NCBI RefSeq assembly: GCF_003555545.1
Contig: NZ_CP032157.1
Location: 7,258,546 to 7,322,545, forward strand
Reading direction: 5' to 3'
Length of the DNA stretch: 64,000 bases
DNA from: Paraflavitalea soli
GTDB taxonomy: Bacteria; Bacteroidota; Bacteroidia; Chitinophagales; Chitinophagaceae
Position numbers and translations under genes: made by a program. Shown here piece by piece: positions 23,650 to 31,576 of the stretch; within the stretch, counting starts at the first letter, position 1; each line of letters begins with the position of its first letter. The notes beneath the pieces were generated by a model. It made no database searches and was not told the DNA's origin. It saw only the letters and a program-made list of their open reading frames with translations.

Positions 23650-26600
23650 TTAGGCAACCCTCATTTTTTGTAGCAGGATAGAAGTACCCTGGCCAGGGCT
23701 GCTGGTGATCGTAATATGATAATGGATCTGCCCGGCCCGCCGTTGCATATTCTTTAAGCCGTTTCCTTCATTCTCTTTTTTCAGGTCAAAGCCTTTTCCA
23801 TCGTCTGTCACCAGGAAGACCGGTTTCCCTCTTTTAAGAGAACAGCTGATTGTGATGGATTGAGCTTCCGAATATTTAACCGCATTGTTCACCGATTCCT
23901 TCAGCATCATATACAGATTCCTCTTTTCCTCCTGGCCAAGCTTGTAGCCTTTGGCGTCATCAGCTACAATCTCTTTATAAATTATATTATTGGCTTCACT
24001 AAGCGGCGCCGCAAATGGGTAGATCCGAGCAAAGAGGTTTTCGATACTGTCACGGCTGTCATCCAATACCCATATCAAATCCCTGATGCTTACAATAGCC
24101 TCCTGGGCGCTTTCTTTTATTTTATAAAGATATCCCTCCCGCTGTTTTTCCATCAATGCCAGGTTCGTATACACTTTAATGCTATTCATAGTGCTTCCCA
24201 GGTCATCGTGCAAGTCACTGGCCAGCTTTGACCGGATCTCATTCTCCTTCCTGAGCTGGGCGATGCGAAGCCGGTAAACCGTATAAATTATGCTGAGGCC
24301 TGTTAATAATAACAATAATTTGAACCACCAGGTCTCATACCAGGTAGGCAGGAAATCAAGCGTCAATAGTTTTATCTCAGAGTGCACGCCATCTTCATTG
24401 CTGGCCCGTAGCTGCACATGGTAAGTGCCAGGACCCATCCCAATAAGCGGAAGGGAGCTGGCGTTGCCAATATTGATCCAGTCAGTATGTTGCTCATTGA
24501 TCTTGTAGTCAATGCTTACCTTTTCCGGATCACTGAAATTAAGGCCCGCCAGGTAGATGGTAGTTTGTACAGCATCGCTGCCGATCTCCAGCGACTGTAA
24601 AGTAATATCACTCGTGTCAAGCACCTTGTCTTTGGTGCGCACCTGGATATGATCAATATAAAGGATAGGAGGAGTAAGGTTGATGGAAAAAGCCGTAGGG
24701 TCAATGATCGTAAATCCATTTACGCCCCCCGTATAGATTTTGCCATCTTTCATCAGGCCGGCCACTTCTTCAAATCCATTTGAATGCAAGCCATTATTTG
24801 TATAGTAGGTTTTTACATGATAATCAGTCAGGTCAACCACCGATAACCCATTATTACTGGTTACTACAAGTTGCTGGTTGTTCACATTGAATAGTTGATA
24901 AACGCCGTCGTTGGATAAATGGCTTGCTGTATTGATCACCCTTTTAATATGAAGGGAAGAGTCCAATTGTATAATACCCGAACCATAAGAGGCGATCCAG
25001 TAATGCCCCCTGGCTTCGCACATATCAAAAAACAACTTGTAGTGCTGCCCCGTCCCTTTTTCAGGCAATGTGAGGCTGTCTCCTTTTGTAAAGTCGGGCG
25101 AGAGGATGCTGATCACATTGTCCGAGAGTACCCAGGTCCTGCCTTTCTGGTCGTGGTAGATATTGTTGACGATGCTGGAGGCCAGCGGGCTGTTTGCATC
25201 ACTTTGTTCTATTTTGCGCACCGTCTTTTGATGGGTATTCCACAATAGTATGCCATTACTGCTTTCTGTACCCAATACCACCAGCGAATCGCCCAGGAAC
25301 AGGTGACTGTTTACCGGCAATGCAGCATAGGGCTTAAACTCCGGGTATATGGTTGCAATGGGGGTTATGGAACCATGCTGATAAATAAACATACCATCGC
25401 GCCTGGCTACATGAATACGTCCTTGCCTGTCCTGGAAAATATGATGGTATAGGTCCTCTTTCAGCGGTTTTGTATACTGCCTGCCCGTATTATCAATGCT
25501 TACAAGACCATTGCGTAGCCCGGCGAGGATACTTTTATCATCCGACACATAAATAGATCTTACATGTTCCAGTTTGATATTGGTTTGCTTGTCGTAGTTG
25601 AATGACCGGAAGGGCGAGGGATAATGTGGTATAAAAGCCAGCCCTTCCTGACAGCCAAGCCAGGTATTGTTTTCCTTGTCCTGGTATACACATTGAACCG
25701 CCTCCAGCCAATCGGCTTCCCATGTTCTGGCAGGTTCTTCCAGCGTTGTATAATTCGTCAGTAATGCATCAAACTGATACAGTTTGCCTTCTCCCGATAA
25801 AAAAATGCCCCCTTGTTTGTTGATAGAAATGCAATCGATGCTGCCTGTATTTAAGGCAGGGATACTGCTGCAGGGAGCATTGTTAATGGTTATTGCATAG
25901 GAAGAGGAGTAATTTATCTTTCTCAATCCCTGGTTGGTGGCAAACAATATTTCCCCGGCTTTAGGGGTAGCGTATCCGTAAAACCGTATGTCACGGCTTT
26001 TGGCATGGTCATTAAAAGAAGAGAGTGGGATGCTTTTGATGATCATTCGACTATCCGGCGAATAGATCAATATACCATAGCCGCTGCAGGCCGCCCAAAG
26101 ATTGCCATAGGCATCTTTGACAAGCGAACGCACCTCAAAATCATTGGCAGCGATAGCCGGCCTGGGCAAGGGCAGCGCTTTTTCATAAACACCTTTACTC
26201 GTATTAAACACCTTTACTCCCGTGGAGGTGCCGATCCAGAGCAGTTCTTTATCTTTCAACAGGCTGATATTCCAGTCTTCCATACCGGCGTCCGGTATCA
26301 CAGCCGTTTGGACCACCGCTCCCGTGATGGTGCTGATGGCATTGATGCCCACTTCCGCAGGAAGCACCCATAATAAATTCTTCGTCGTATCTTCTACCAT
26401 CTCCCGTACATCTACGCCACATATCTTATTTTTGGGAGCAGCACTTTTTGCGTAACTTAAAAAAGTTCTTCCATCAAAGCGGCTGATCCCGTCTTGTGTA
26501 CCCACCCATATAAAACCTTTTGAATCCTGGAGAACTTTGCGCACATTGTAACTCGGCAGCCCATCCTTTTGCGTATACTTTAATAAGTGAGTAGTGGCTA

Positions 26601-26664
26601 TCCGCTGAGCAAAGCAGAAACAATTTAATAATAAGAAAATAACGACCGCCAAAACTGACTTCAT
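23650..26664 (-). CDS. Sensor histidine kinase with beta-propeller input (HisKA_3 type)
   Basis: 1004 residues. A signal peptide (1-19, ending CFAQ) is followed by two-component-regulator propeller repeats (recurring WVGTQDGISRFD-like units) over about 25-680, a Y_Y_Y domain (about 710-770), one transmembrane helix (WWFKLLLLLTGLSIIYTVYRL, about 778-798) and a HisKA_3/HATPase kinase. The phosphoacceptor is H819 in SDLHDDLGST; the N box ESVNNAVKYS is at about 923-932, with DDGKGFD and GNGLKNM as G boxes. It senses a periplasmic ligand, usually a glycan or envelope signal, and phosphorylates a LuxR-type response regulator, but none is adjacent. Its start codon directly abuts that of the C11 peptidase on the other strand. 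Confidence 0.93.
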   Translation of the reverse strand: MKSVLAVVIFLLLNCFCFAQRIATTHLLKYTQKDGLPSYNVRKVLQDSKGFIWVGTQDGISRFDGRTFLSYAKSAAPKNKICGVDVREMVEDTTKNLLWVLPAEVGINAISTITGAVVQTAVIPDAGMEDWNISLLKDKELLWIGTSTGVKVFNTSKGVYEKALPLPRPAIAANDFEVRSLVKDAYGNLWAACSGYGILIYSPDSRMIIKSIPLSSFNDHAKSRDIRFYGYATPKAGEILFATNQGLRKINYSSSYAITINNAPCSSIPALNTGSIDCISINKQGGIFLSGEGKLYQFDALLTNYTTLEEPARTWEADWLEAVQCVYQDKENNTWLGCQEGLAFIPHYPSPFRSFNYDKQTNIKLEHVRSIYVSDDKSILAGLRNGLVSIDNTGRQYTKPLKEDLYHHIFQDRQGRIHVARRDGMFIYQHGSITPIATIYPEFKPYAALPVNSHLFLGDSLVVLGTESSNGILLWNTHQKTVRKIEQSDANSPLASSIVNNIYHDQKGRTWVLSDNVISILSPDFTKGDSLTLPEKGTGQHYKLFFDMCEARGHYWIASYGSGIIQLDSSLHIKRVINTASHLSNDGVYQLFNVNNQQLVVTSNNGLSVVDLTDYHVKTYYTNNGLHSNGFEEVAGLMKDGKIYTGGVNGFTIIDPTAFSINLTPPILYIDHIQVRTKDKVLDTSDITLQSLEIGSDAVQTTIYLAGLNFSDPEKVSIDYKINEQHTDWINIGNASSLPLIGMGPGTYHVQLRASNEDGVHSEIKLLTLDFLPTWYETWWFKLLLLLTGLSIIYTVYRLRIAQLRKENEIRSKLASDLHDDLGSTMNSIKVYTNLALMEKQREGYLYKIKESAQEAIVSIRDLIWVLDDSRDSIENLFARIYPFAAPLSEANNIIYKEIVADDAKGYKLGQEEKRNLYMMLKESVNNAVKYSEAQSITISCSLKRGKPVFLVTDDGKGFDLKKENEGNGLKNMQRRAGQIHYHITITSSPGQGTSILLQKMRVA

Positions 26665-28335
26665 ATGGATAAGAAATGGGTTATTGTATTCCTAATTTAT
26701 GCAGATTTCAGGACAAAAGAGTCGTTTTCCATGAGCGAAGAAATGAGAGTGGAGATCAATGATATGCTTAGGTCTGTCATTAAGGTGCCTATAAATCCCG
26801 ATAGAGCGAGGCTTTTTGTAATATTCAATGGTATTAAATACTTCTTCCCTGCAACAGGCAAGGCGCCCAGAACAGAGACCCGGTTCATTATGTATGAAAT
26901 GGTAAAGTGCCAACATAAACGTGGCAATTGTTTTGGAAGATGTGAGGTCAATAGAGCGGATGTGACAACCTTGCAGGATAGCAATAAACTAAGCCATATA
27001 TTAAGCTACATTGAAGTAATGGACGATGAAGAGGTCTTTTTCGTTACCTGGGATCATGGCAATGCCTTTGGCATTTTCAGGGAAGAGCCTCATCCCTTGC
27101 CTCAGATAAGAAAGCCAATTAACGATTCGCAGGAGTTGCAACGATTTCCCTACTTAAGGCTCTTTTGGGAAAGAGCGATGGAAGTGGAGGATATGGAAGC
27201 GCATCAATTCAAAAGTGAACCCGGCTATGCTTTTTTTACTGTTCAGGCTGGGCACGACCTGTTTGCCGTCTCAGCAAAAAAAGAAATAGCTGAATCTGTT
27301 ATCCCTCTTCTGACCAGCGACAAATCCAGGAACTTTTTCCGGATCGAAAAGGGTAGAAAAAAGCTAGTTTTTGACACCAGTGCCGCTGAGCCCACATTGT
27401 CTGAAATAGGCTTTCAGGAATCTGAAGTCACCGAATTACTGCACAACCATGAACTGGCCGATGCTTTTCGCGACTGGCTGGGTGACCGTAAAGTAGGGGT
27501 TTTGCTGATGATGAATTGCTGGATGATGAACTTGCATACCATGTATGCTATGAAAGATCGGGTACAATGCCTGGTGGCGCCCCAGGGAGATATTGCCAAT
27601 CCGGGGTATAATTACCGCGAAATTTTGAGCTTTATTTATTATTCGGAAACCCCGGTTACTGCACGCGGCCTGGCAGAAGAATGTATAAGAACTAGTGAAA
27701 ATGCATTTGCTAAAAGAAGGGCAAGAATATTAAATCCTCAAAACCCAAAGACGATCGATTCCTGGAAGATCATTGCGGTTGACTTACAGACTATCGATGT
27801 ACAAGGAAAGAAAGTGTTCGACCAGCAATTGCAAAGCCTCCAACAACTCGTGACGGCAATTATTGAGGCTGTCAGCCAAAACCCGACCCCTGAATTAAAA
27901 TATATGCTTAAATATGTAAGGTCTGTCTGCTTTGATTTTACCAATAATAGAACCATTATGGTTGATTTCCTGAATTGGTGCATGAGCGTTAAATCAGCCG
28001 ATCACTTCTTTCTGCCTGATCATTCCCAGGTTTTCGGAAGTTTGGATTCAATGATTATTGAACTCAGGAATTACATCCTGGGGGTTAACGGAAAACAATC
28101 TTTGCAAATTAAAGCTACTAAAGGTATAGCTGTATATTCCTTTCCCGATCCGCTGCTTCCTGTTGCAGTCATCAATCTACCCCCTACAGGATATAGCTTA
28201 TTCTTTCCCCAATATGCCTTTGCGGATAAGCCTAACCTGATCGACAATGTAAGGTCCGATCGGTTGCTAAATGGTCCTTTAGAGAGCTGGAAAGAATTTC
28301 TGAAAAAAGTGATAGATAAAGAAATTACTTTTTAG
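26665..28335 (+). CDS. Clostripain-like (C11) cysteine peptidase, cytoplasmic
   Basis: 556 residues. The opening KKWVIVFLIYADF fits the first beta strand of the C11 caspase-like fold, not a signal peptide, so it looks cytoplasmic. The catalytic dyad is H131 in VFFVTWDHGNAFG and C285 in VGVLLMMNCWMMNLHTMYAM, in the order and spacing of clostripain/PmC11, where DACLM is usual at the cysteine. The segment YNYREILSFI after it fits the family. C11 enzymes cut after Arg or Lys and many self-activate. The ATG at 26665 forms CATATG with the kinase start on the other strand, leaving no intergenic DNA; a later ATG (26731) would remove the first strand. It overlaps the convergent 154-residue gene by 11 bp. 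Confidence 0.8.
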   Translation: MDKKWVIVFLIYADFRTKESFSMSEEMRVEINDMLRSVIKVPINPDRARLFVIFNGIKYFFPATGKAPRTETRFIMYEMVKCQHKRGNCFGRCEVNRADVTTLQDSNKLSHILSYIEVMDDEEVFFVTWDHGNAFGIFREEPHPLPQIRKPINDSQELQRFPYLRLFWERAMEVEDMEAHQFKSEPGYAFFTVQAGHDLFAVSAKKEIAESVIPLLTSDKSRNFFRIEKGRKKLVFDTSAAEPTLSEIGFQESEVTELLHNHELADAFRDWLGDRKVGVLLMMNCWMMNLHTMYAMKDRVQCLVAPQGDIANPGYNYREILSFIYYSETPVTARGLAEECIRTSENAFAKRRARILNPQNPKTIDSWKIIAVDLQTIDVQGKKVFDQQLQSLQQLVTAIIEAVSQNPTPELKYMLKYVRSVCFDFTNNRTIMVDFLNWCMSVKSADHFFLPDHSQVFGSLDSMIIELRNYILGVNGKQSLQIKATKGIAVYSFPDPLLPVAVINLPPTGYSLFFPQYAFADKPNLIDNVRSDRLLNGPLESWKEFLKKVIDKEITF

Positions 28336-28789
28336 CTTTTGCCTTTCCTTTTTTGGGTGCCGCATATAGTGCACTTTTCTTGGGAGCGCTTTTTCTCAAC
28401 GGAGTAGGCTGGCTCAGGAAATTACTGCCATGGTTACCCTTTTCCCCGTCTGTTTTGGCTACAATATCATTGCTGGAAGACTTCAGAACAATATCTGGAT
28501 CTGCAGGTGCAGGATTAGGAACCAACGTAAGGAAAATATCTTTCACCTTACCATCTTTGAAGTTTTCAGTCGAATCCATATTGAATACACCGCAGCTATC
28601 AAACTTGATGGGATCATTATCCACCGTGCCTACCTGCAGGTCTGTTGTGGTGTTCGATAGCTTACCATTAATGGTAATACTAACCGTGCCATCCTTCTTG
28701 ATCTTGATTTTTGTTTTGGAGGCATCAAACACAATTTTTGCCCCTTCGTTGATGGCAAACTCTTTTTTGGATAGTACGACTTTTCCCAT
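28325..28789 (-). CDS. Uncharacterised beta-rich protein with lysine-rich tail
   Basis: 154 residues; family not recognised. Residues 1-105 alternate hydrophobic and polar residues (KIVFDASKTKIKIKKDGT, SITINGKLS), suggesting a small beta domain that opens with MGKVVLSKKEFAINEGAKI. Residues about 110-154 are probably disordered and end in a basic run (PKKSALYAAPKKGKAKAKK). There is no signal peptide or membrane segment. It is convergent with the C11 peptidase gene and overlaps it by 11 bp. A basic, flexible tail would be a natural target for an Arg/Lys-specific peptidase, but substrate status is pure conjecture from the neighbourhood. Confidence 0.6.
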   Translation of the reverse strand: MGKVVLSKKEFAINEGAKIVFDASKTKIKIKKDGTVSITINGKLSNTTTDLQVGTVDNDPIKFDSCGVFNMDSTENFKDGKVKDIFLTLVPNPAPADPDIVLKSSSNDIVAKTDGEKGNHGSNFLSQPTPLRKSAPKKSALYAAPKKGKAKAKK

Positions 28790-28885
28790 ATTATGTATTT
28801 AATGTGTAATAAGTGCTGGTTTAATTGATTCAATGCATCCAAAGATAACGAGTGCGCCGATATGGTTGAATGTGTAAAGCACCGG

Positions 28886-28909
28886 AAAAAAAAAGGTGTT
28901 TTCACCTTT
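28886..28909 (-). terminator. Rho-independent terminator downstream of the MFS gene
   Basis: Minus strand: AAAGGTG (28909-28903), loop AAAA, CACCTTT (28898-28892), then a further run of T. It lies about 200 bp beyond the MFS stop. Confidence 0.7.
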
Positions 28910-28940
28910 ACCTCTCCCGCCGGCTCACCCATTTCTGTGA

Positions 28941-29115
28941 ATGGCTAATTCGCAGTTTACTCTCCCACCTTCCCGCCCCACCTTTACAGGATTGCCTGCT
29001 TGCAATAAAGATGATAACACTTCTTCCGGGGATTATACCGAATTATTCAAAAACACCATCTGGACGGGAGAGTACAAGGACAGTACCTGCCTCTCCAAAC
29101 CCTACAGCATCTTGA
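28941..29115 (+). pseudogene. Remnant of a small lipoprotein gene
   Basis: The frame reads GLPACNKDDNTSSGDYTELFKNTIWTGEYK and then KPYSI, the usual look of the start of a Bacteroidota lipoprotein (LxAC lipobox followed by Asn/Lys/Asp and a TELFKNTIWTGEY-type opening). It has no hydrophobic signal in frame, though the neighbouring frame upstream is leucine-rich (LIRSLLSHLP), and it is cut off where the MFS gene begins (stop at 29116). It is best read as a 5' fragment left after frameshift and deletion. The protein family is not identified. Confidence 0.45.
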
Positions 29116-30339
29116 TTATTGCAGCCGGCGGCTCCACCAGGTTATGCCAATAGCCAGCACCACAAACAAGGCGCCTACCCAGGGAGTAGCACCCAATCCC
29201 AGGGGCGATGCTACGATCAACCCACCAGCATAAGCACCCAAAGCAATGCCGATATTAAAGGAAGCAATATTAAAGGCCGAGGCTACATCCTCCGTACCTG
29301 GTAAATGCTTTTCGGCTGTTTGCACAATGTATAATTGCAGACCCGGCACATTGGTGAAAGAAAGTGCGCCCATGATAAACAAGGTGATCAAACCTGCAAC
29401 TGTGTAATGTACTGTAAAGGTAAACAACAGCAGTACCGCAGCCTGTGCCACAAACATCCACAGCAATGCTTTCAGCGGATGCTTGTTGGCTACCTTACCG
29501 CCAACAATATTTCCAATGGCGATAGCCACACCATACAACAGCAATACCATGTTCACCACCGATTCTGACAGGCCCGTTATCTCCTGCAGGATAGGAGAGA
29601 GGTAGGTAAAAGCCACAAAAGTACCGCCGTAACCTAATGCCGTCATTAGAAAGCCAAGCACCAGACGTTTATTGGTGATCACCTTCAGTTGTGTTTTCAG
29701 CGACGCTGCTTTTTCATTGGCAAGGTTGTTGGGTACCAATATCCAACTGGCTATCAGACCAATCAAGCCCAACACCGCCACGCCAATAAAAGTAGCCCGC
29801 CAGCCAAATTGTTGCCCGATGTAGGTACCAAAGGGTACGCCCGTTACAATGGCTACCGTGAGGCCGGCAAACATAATAGCGATGGCCGATGCTCTCTTTT
29901 CAGCCGGTACCAAGGCTGCAGCAATGGTAGAGCCGATGGAAAAGAATACCCCATGCGCAAATCCCGTAATGATGCGCGCTATCACCAGCGAAACAAAGCC
30001 CGGCGCCAGCGAAGCCAACCCGTTACCTACAACAAACAACGCCATGAGCGAGATCAACAATTGCTTCCTGGGCACACGGCTGGTTAGGGCAGTGAGTATG
30101 GGTGCACCGATAGCCACGCCAATGGCATACAGGCTTACCAGCAAACCAGCTGAAGGAATGGAAATGTGAAGGTCTTTGGCCATCGTAGGCAACAGACCCA
30201 CGATCACAAACTCAGTAGTGCCAATGCCAAAGGCGCTGATCGTTAATGCCCACAACGCGGCAGGAAGTGATTTCCTGCCGCTGGTTGGCACGCTTGATGC
30301 AGTAGCAGATAATTCAATAGATTTTGTAACTGTGTTCAT
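29116..30339 (-). CDS. MFS exporter (DHA1, AraJ/YdhP-like)
   Basis: 407 residues with twelve predicted membrane helices. ALTISAFGIGTTEFVIVGLLPTMAKDL in the first helix is the signature of the arabinose-polymer/purine-ribonucleoside exporter branch (AraJ, YdhP, NepI). The GxLaDrxGRk-type loop is replaced here by LTSRVPRKQLL, and motif C is IVTGVPFGTYIGQQFGWR. It is a proton-driven exporter in the inner membrane, of unknown substrate (drug, sugar or nucleoside). It is divergent from a LysR regulator with 92 bp between the genes, which carry a perfect palindrome, so the regulator probably controls it. A terminator lies at 28886-28909. Confidence 0.9.
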   Translation of the reverse strand: MNTVTKSIELSATASSVPTSGRKSLPAALWALTISAFGIGTTEFVIVGLLPTMAKDLHISIPSAGLLVSLYAIGVAIGAPILTALTSRVPRKQLLISLMALFVVGNGLASLAPGFVSLVIARIITGFAHGVFFSIGSTIAAALVPAEKRASAIAIMFAGLTVAIVTGVPFGTYIGQQFGWRATFIGVAVLGLIGLIASWILVPNNLANEKAASLKTQLKVITNKRLVLGFLMTALGYGGTFVAFTYLSPILQEITGLSESVVNMVLLLYGVAIAIGNIVGGKVANKHPLKALLWMFVAQAAVLLLFTFTVHYTVAGLITLFIMGALSFTNVPGLQLYIVQTAEKHLPGTEDVASAFNIASFNIGIALGAYAGGLIVASPLGLGATPWVGALFVVLAIGITWWSRRLQ

Positions 30340-30379
30340 ATATTTTTCAATTAACAGGGCAAAATTCCCACTAATTGAT

Positions 30380-30394
30380 CTATTATCATAATAG
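30380..30394. promoter_or_regulatory. Perfect palindrome in the MFS/LysR intergenic region
   Basis: CTATTAT-C-ATAATAG has 7 bp perfect arms. It lies 10 bp before the LysR -7 box and is a likely LysR operator. GTATCA (30411) and TGATAC (30433) form a second, wider inverted pair. Confidence 0.5.
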
Positions 30395-30403
30395 CTTAAA
30401 TTA

Positions 30404-30411
30404 TACCTTTG
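30404..30411 (+). promoter_or_regulatory. -7 box of the LysR gene
   Basis: TACCTTTG, exact TAnnTTTG, 20 bp before the ATG at 30432. A TTG at 30375-30377 is 26 bp upstream, longer than usual. Confidence 0.5.
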
Positions 30412-30431
30412 TATCAGAAAAATGATAGTAT

Positions 30432-31349
30432 ATGATACTTAATCTTGAATGGCTCCGGACCTTTAAGGCGATCTATGAGAAGGAAACACTTACAGGCGCC
30501 GCACAGGCCCTGTATATTTCCCAGCCCGGTGTAAGCCTGCACCTCAACTCATTGGAAGCCTATACAGGGTACAAGCTATTTGACCGCTCCGCCAAAAAGA
30601 TGATCCCTACCGAGAGAGGAAAAGTGCTGTATAATTTTGTGCTGGAGCCCATTAGTAAACTGGAAACGGCTGAAGAACTTTTCTACAGGAGTACCAAGGC
30701 TGACAGAGCCACCATCAGCATCGGCATGTGTTTTGAAACATTCCAGTTCACCCTCGAGAAGCATATTTCTTCCCTGCCCTTCAATGTCATCATCAAGTTT
30801 GGAGACTATCCTCAAATGATACATGACCTCGACAAAGGTTTGCTCGACCTCATCATTACACCACACAAAGACGATCAGAAAAAACTGGAGTACCAGCCTT
30901 TCTCCAAAGAAAGGATTGTATTGGTCTGTGGTTCCAAGACCAATCTGAAGTCATTAACCCCGTTGCTAAAAGAAAATAATACCAGGCAGGTGGAAAGCTG
31001 GCTGAAGCAACAGTTATGGTACAGTACCGCTGCCGATATGGGCCACCTCAAAAACTTCTGGCAACTGAACTTTAAAAGCAACCTCGATTTCAAGCCCAAC
31101 TATATTGTGCCCAATATCAGTTCCATCGTGCGTTGCTTAAGTGGGGGCCAGGGATTTTCTGTCATCCCCGACTTCTTATGCCGGGAGGAGATCAATTCCG
31201 GTAAAGTAAAACTGGTGTGGGAAGGGAATCATGTCGTGGAGAATACCCTCTACTTCGGCACGAGGAAGAAGACCATGTATGAAAAAGAGATCAACATGGT
31301 AAAGGATATATTCATAACACAAGAACTATTACCCGCAACCGGGAGGTAG
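30432..31349 (+). CDS. LysR family transcription regulator
   Basis: 305 residues. The N-terminal winged helix-turn-helix is classic: LEWLRTFKAIYEKETLTGAAQALYISQPGVSLHLNSLEAYTGYKLFDRSAKKMIPTERGK is spread over residues 4-65. A periplasmic-binding-like effector domain follows (about 92-295), with the two lobes around TISIGMCFE and IVLVCGSKTN. It should bind the intergenic palindrome at 30380-30394 and control the divergent MFS exporter, and probably itself; the inducer is unknown. A dispersed hairpin element begins 10 bp after its stop and may end the transcript. Confidence 0.93.
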   Translation: MILNLEWLRTFKAIYEKETLTGAAQALYISQPGVSLHLNSLEAYTGYKLFDRSAKKMIPTERGKVLYNFVLEPISKLETAEELFYRSTKADRATISIGMCFETFQFTLEKHISSLPFNVIIKFGDYPQMIHDLDKGLLDLIITPHKDDQKKLEYQPFSKERIVLVCGSKTNLKSLTPLLKENNTRQVESWLKQQLWYSTAADMGHLKNFWQLNFKSNLDFKPNYIVPNISSIVRCLSGGQGFSVIPDFLCREEINSGKVKLVWEGNHVVENTLYFGTRKKTMYEKEINMVKDIFITQELLPATGR

Positions 31350-31358
31350 TTACTTCCT

Positions 31359-31409
31359 AAAGTGGAAATGGTGGGTCGCCTTCCAAAGGCGGCTCACCAT
31401 TTCCACTTT
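31359..31409 (+). repeat. Dispersed intergenic hairpin, copy 2 of 3 (extended stem)
   Basis: Outer arms AAAGTGGAAATGGTG (31359-31373) and CACCATTTCCACTTT (31395-31409) pair perfectly over 15 bp. They continue into the shared GGTCGCCTT/AAGGCGGCT core with G-U pairs. It starts 10 bp after the LysR stop. Confidence 0.8.
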
Positions 31410-31474
31410 CATGGCTATACTTTCTTTGTTGTCATTTCGGATCTTTCTTGTCATCGAACGAAACCCTTCCTTTT

Positions 31475-31522
31475 GTCATTTCGAACGAAGCGAAGCGGAG
31501 TGAGAAATCCCGCAGTGCGGGA
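31475..31522 (+). repeat. Dispersed GTCATTTCGAACGAAGC-type repeat with hairpin
   Basis: GTCATTTCGAACGAAGCGAA is followed by GGAGTGAGAAATCCC and the hairpin TCCCGC-AGT-GCGGGA (31508-31522). The hairpin recurs as TCCCGC-CCA-GCGGGA at 44830-44844. I recall such words as common intergenic repeats in Bacteroidota. Confidence 0.5.
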
Positions 31523-31548
31523 CAAGTACTGCTATCGAAGCAAACGAT

Positions 31549-31576
31549 TGCCGATTCTCGACTGCCGACTGCCGAT
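31549..31576. repeat. 7 bp tandem array TGCCGAY
   Basis: TGCCGAT, TCTCGAC, TGCCGAC, TGCCGAT, directly touching the stop codon of the PQQ dehydrogenase gene. The preceding TCGAAGCAAACG is also shared with the array at 38733-38760. Confidence 0.7.

Noticed and set aside
28325-28789. Bacterial gasdermin next to the caspase-like peptidase
   Set aside because: The small protein has no hydrophobic or pore-forming features and is shorter than gasdermins; similarity of arrangement alone is not enough.
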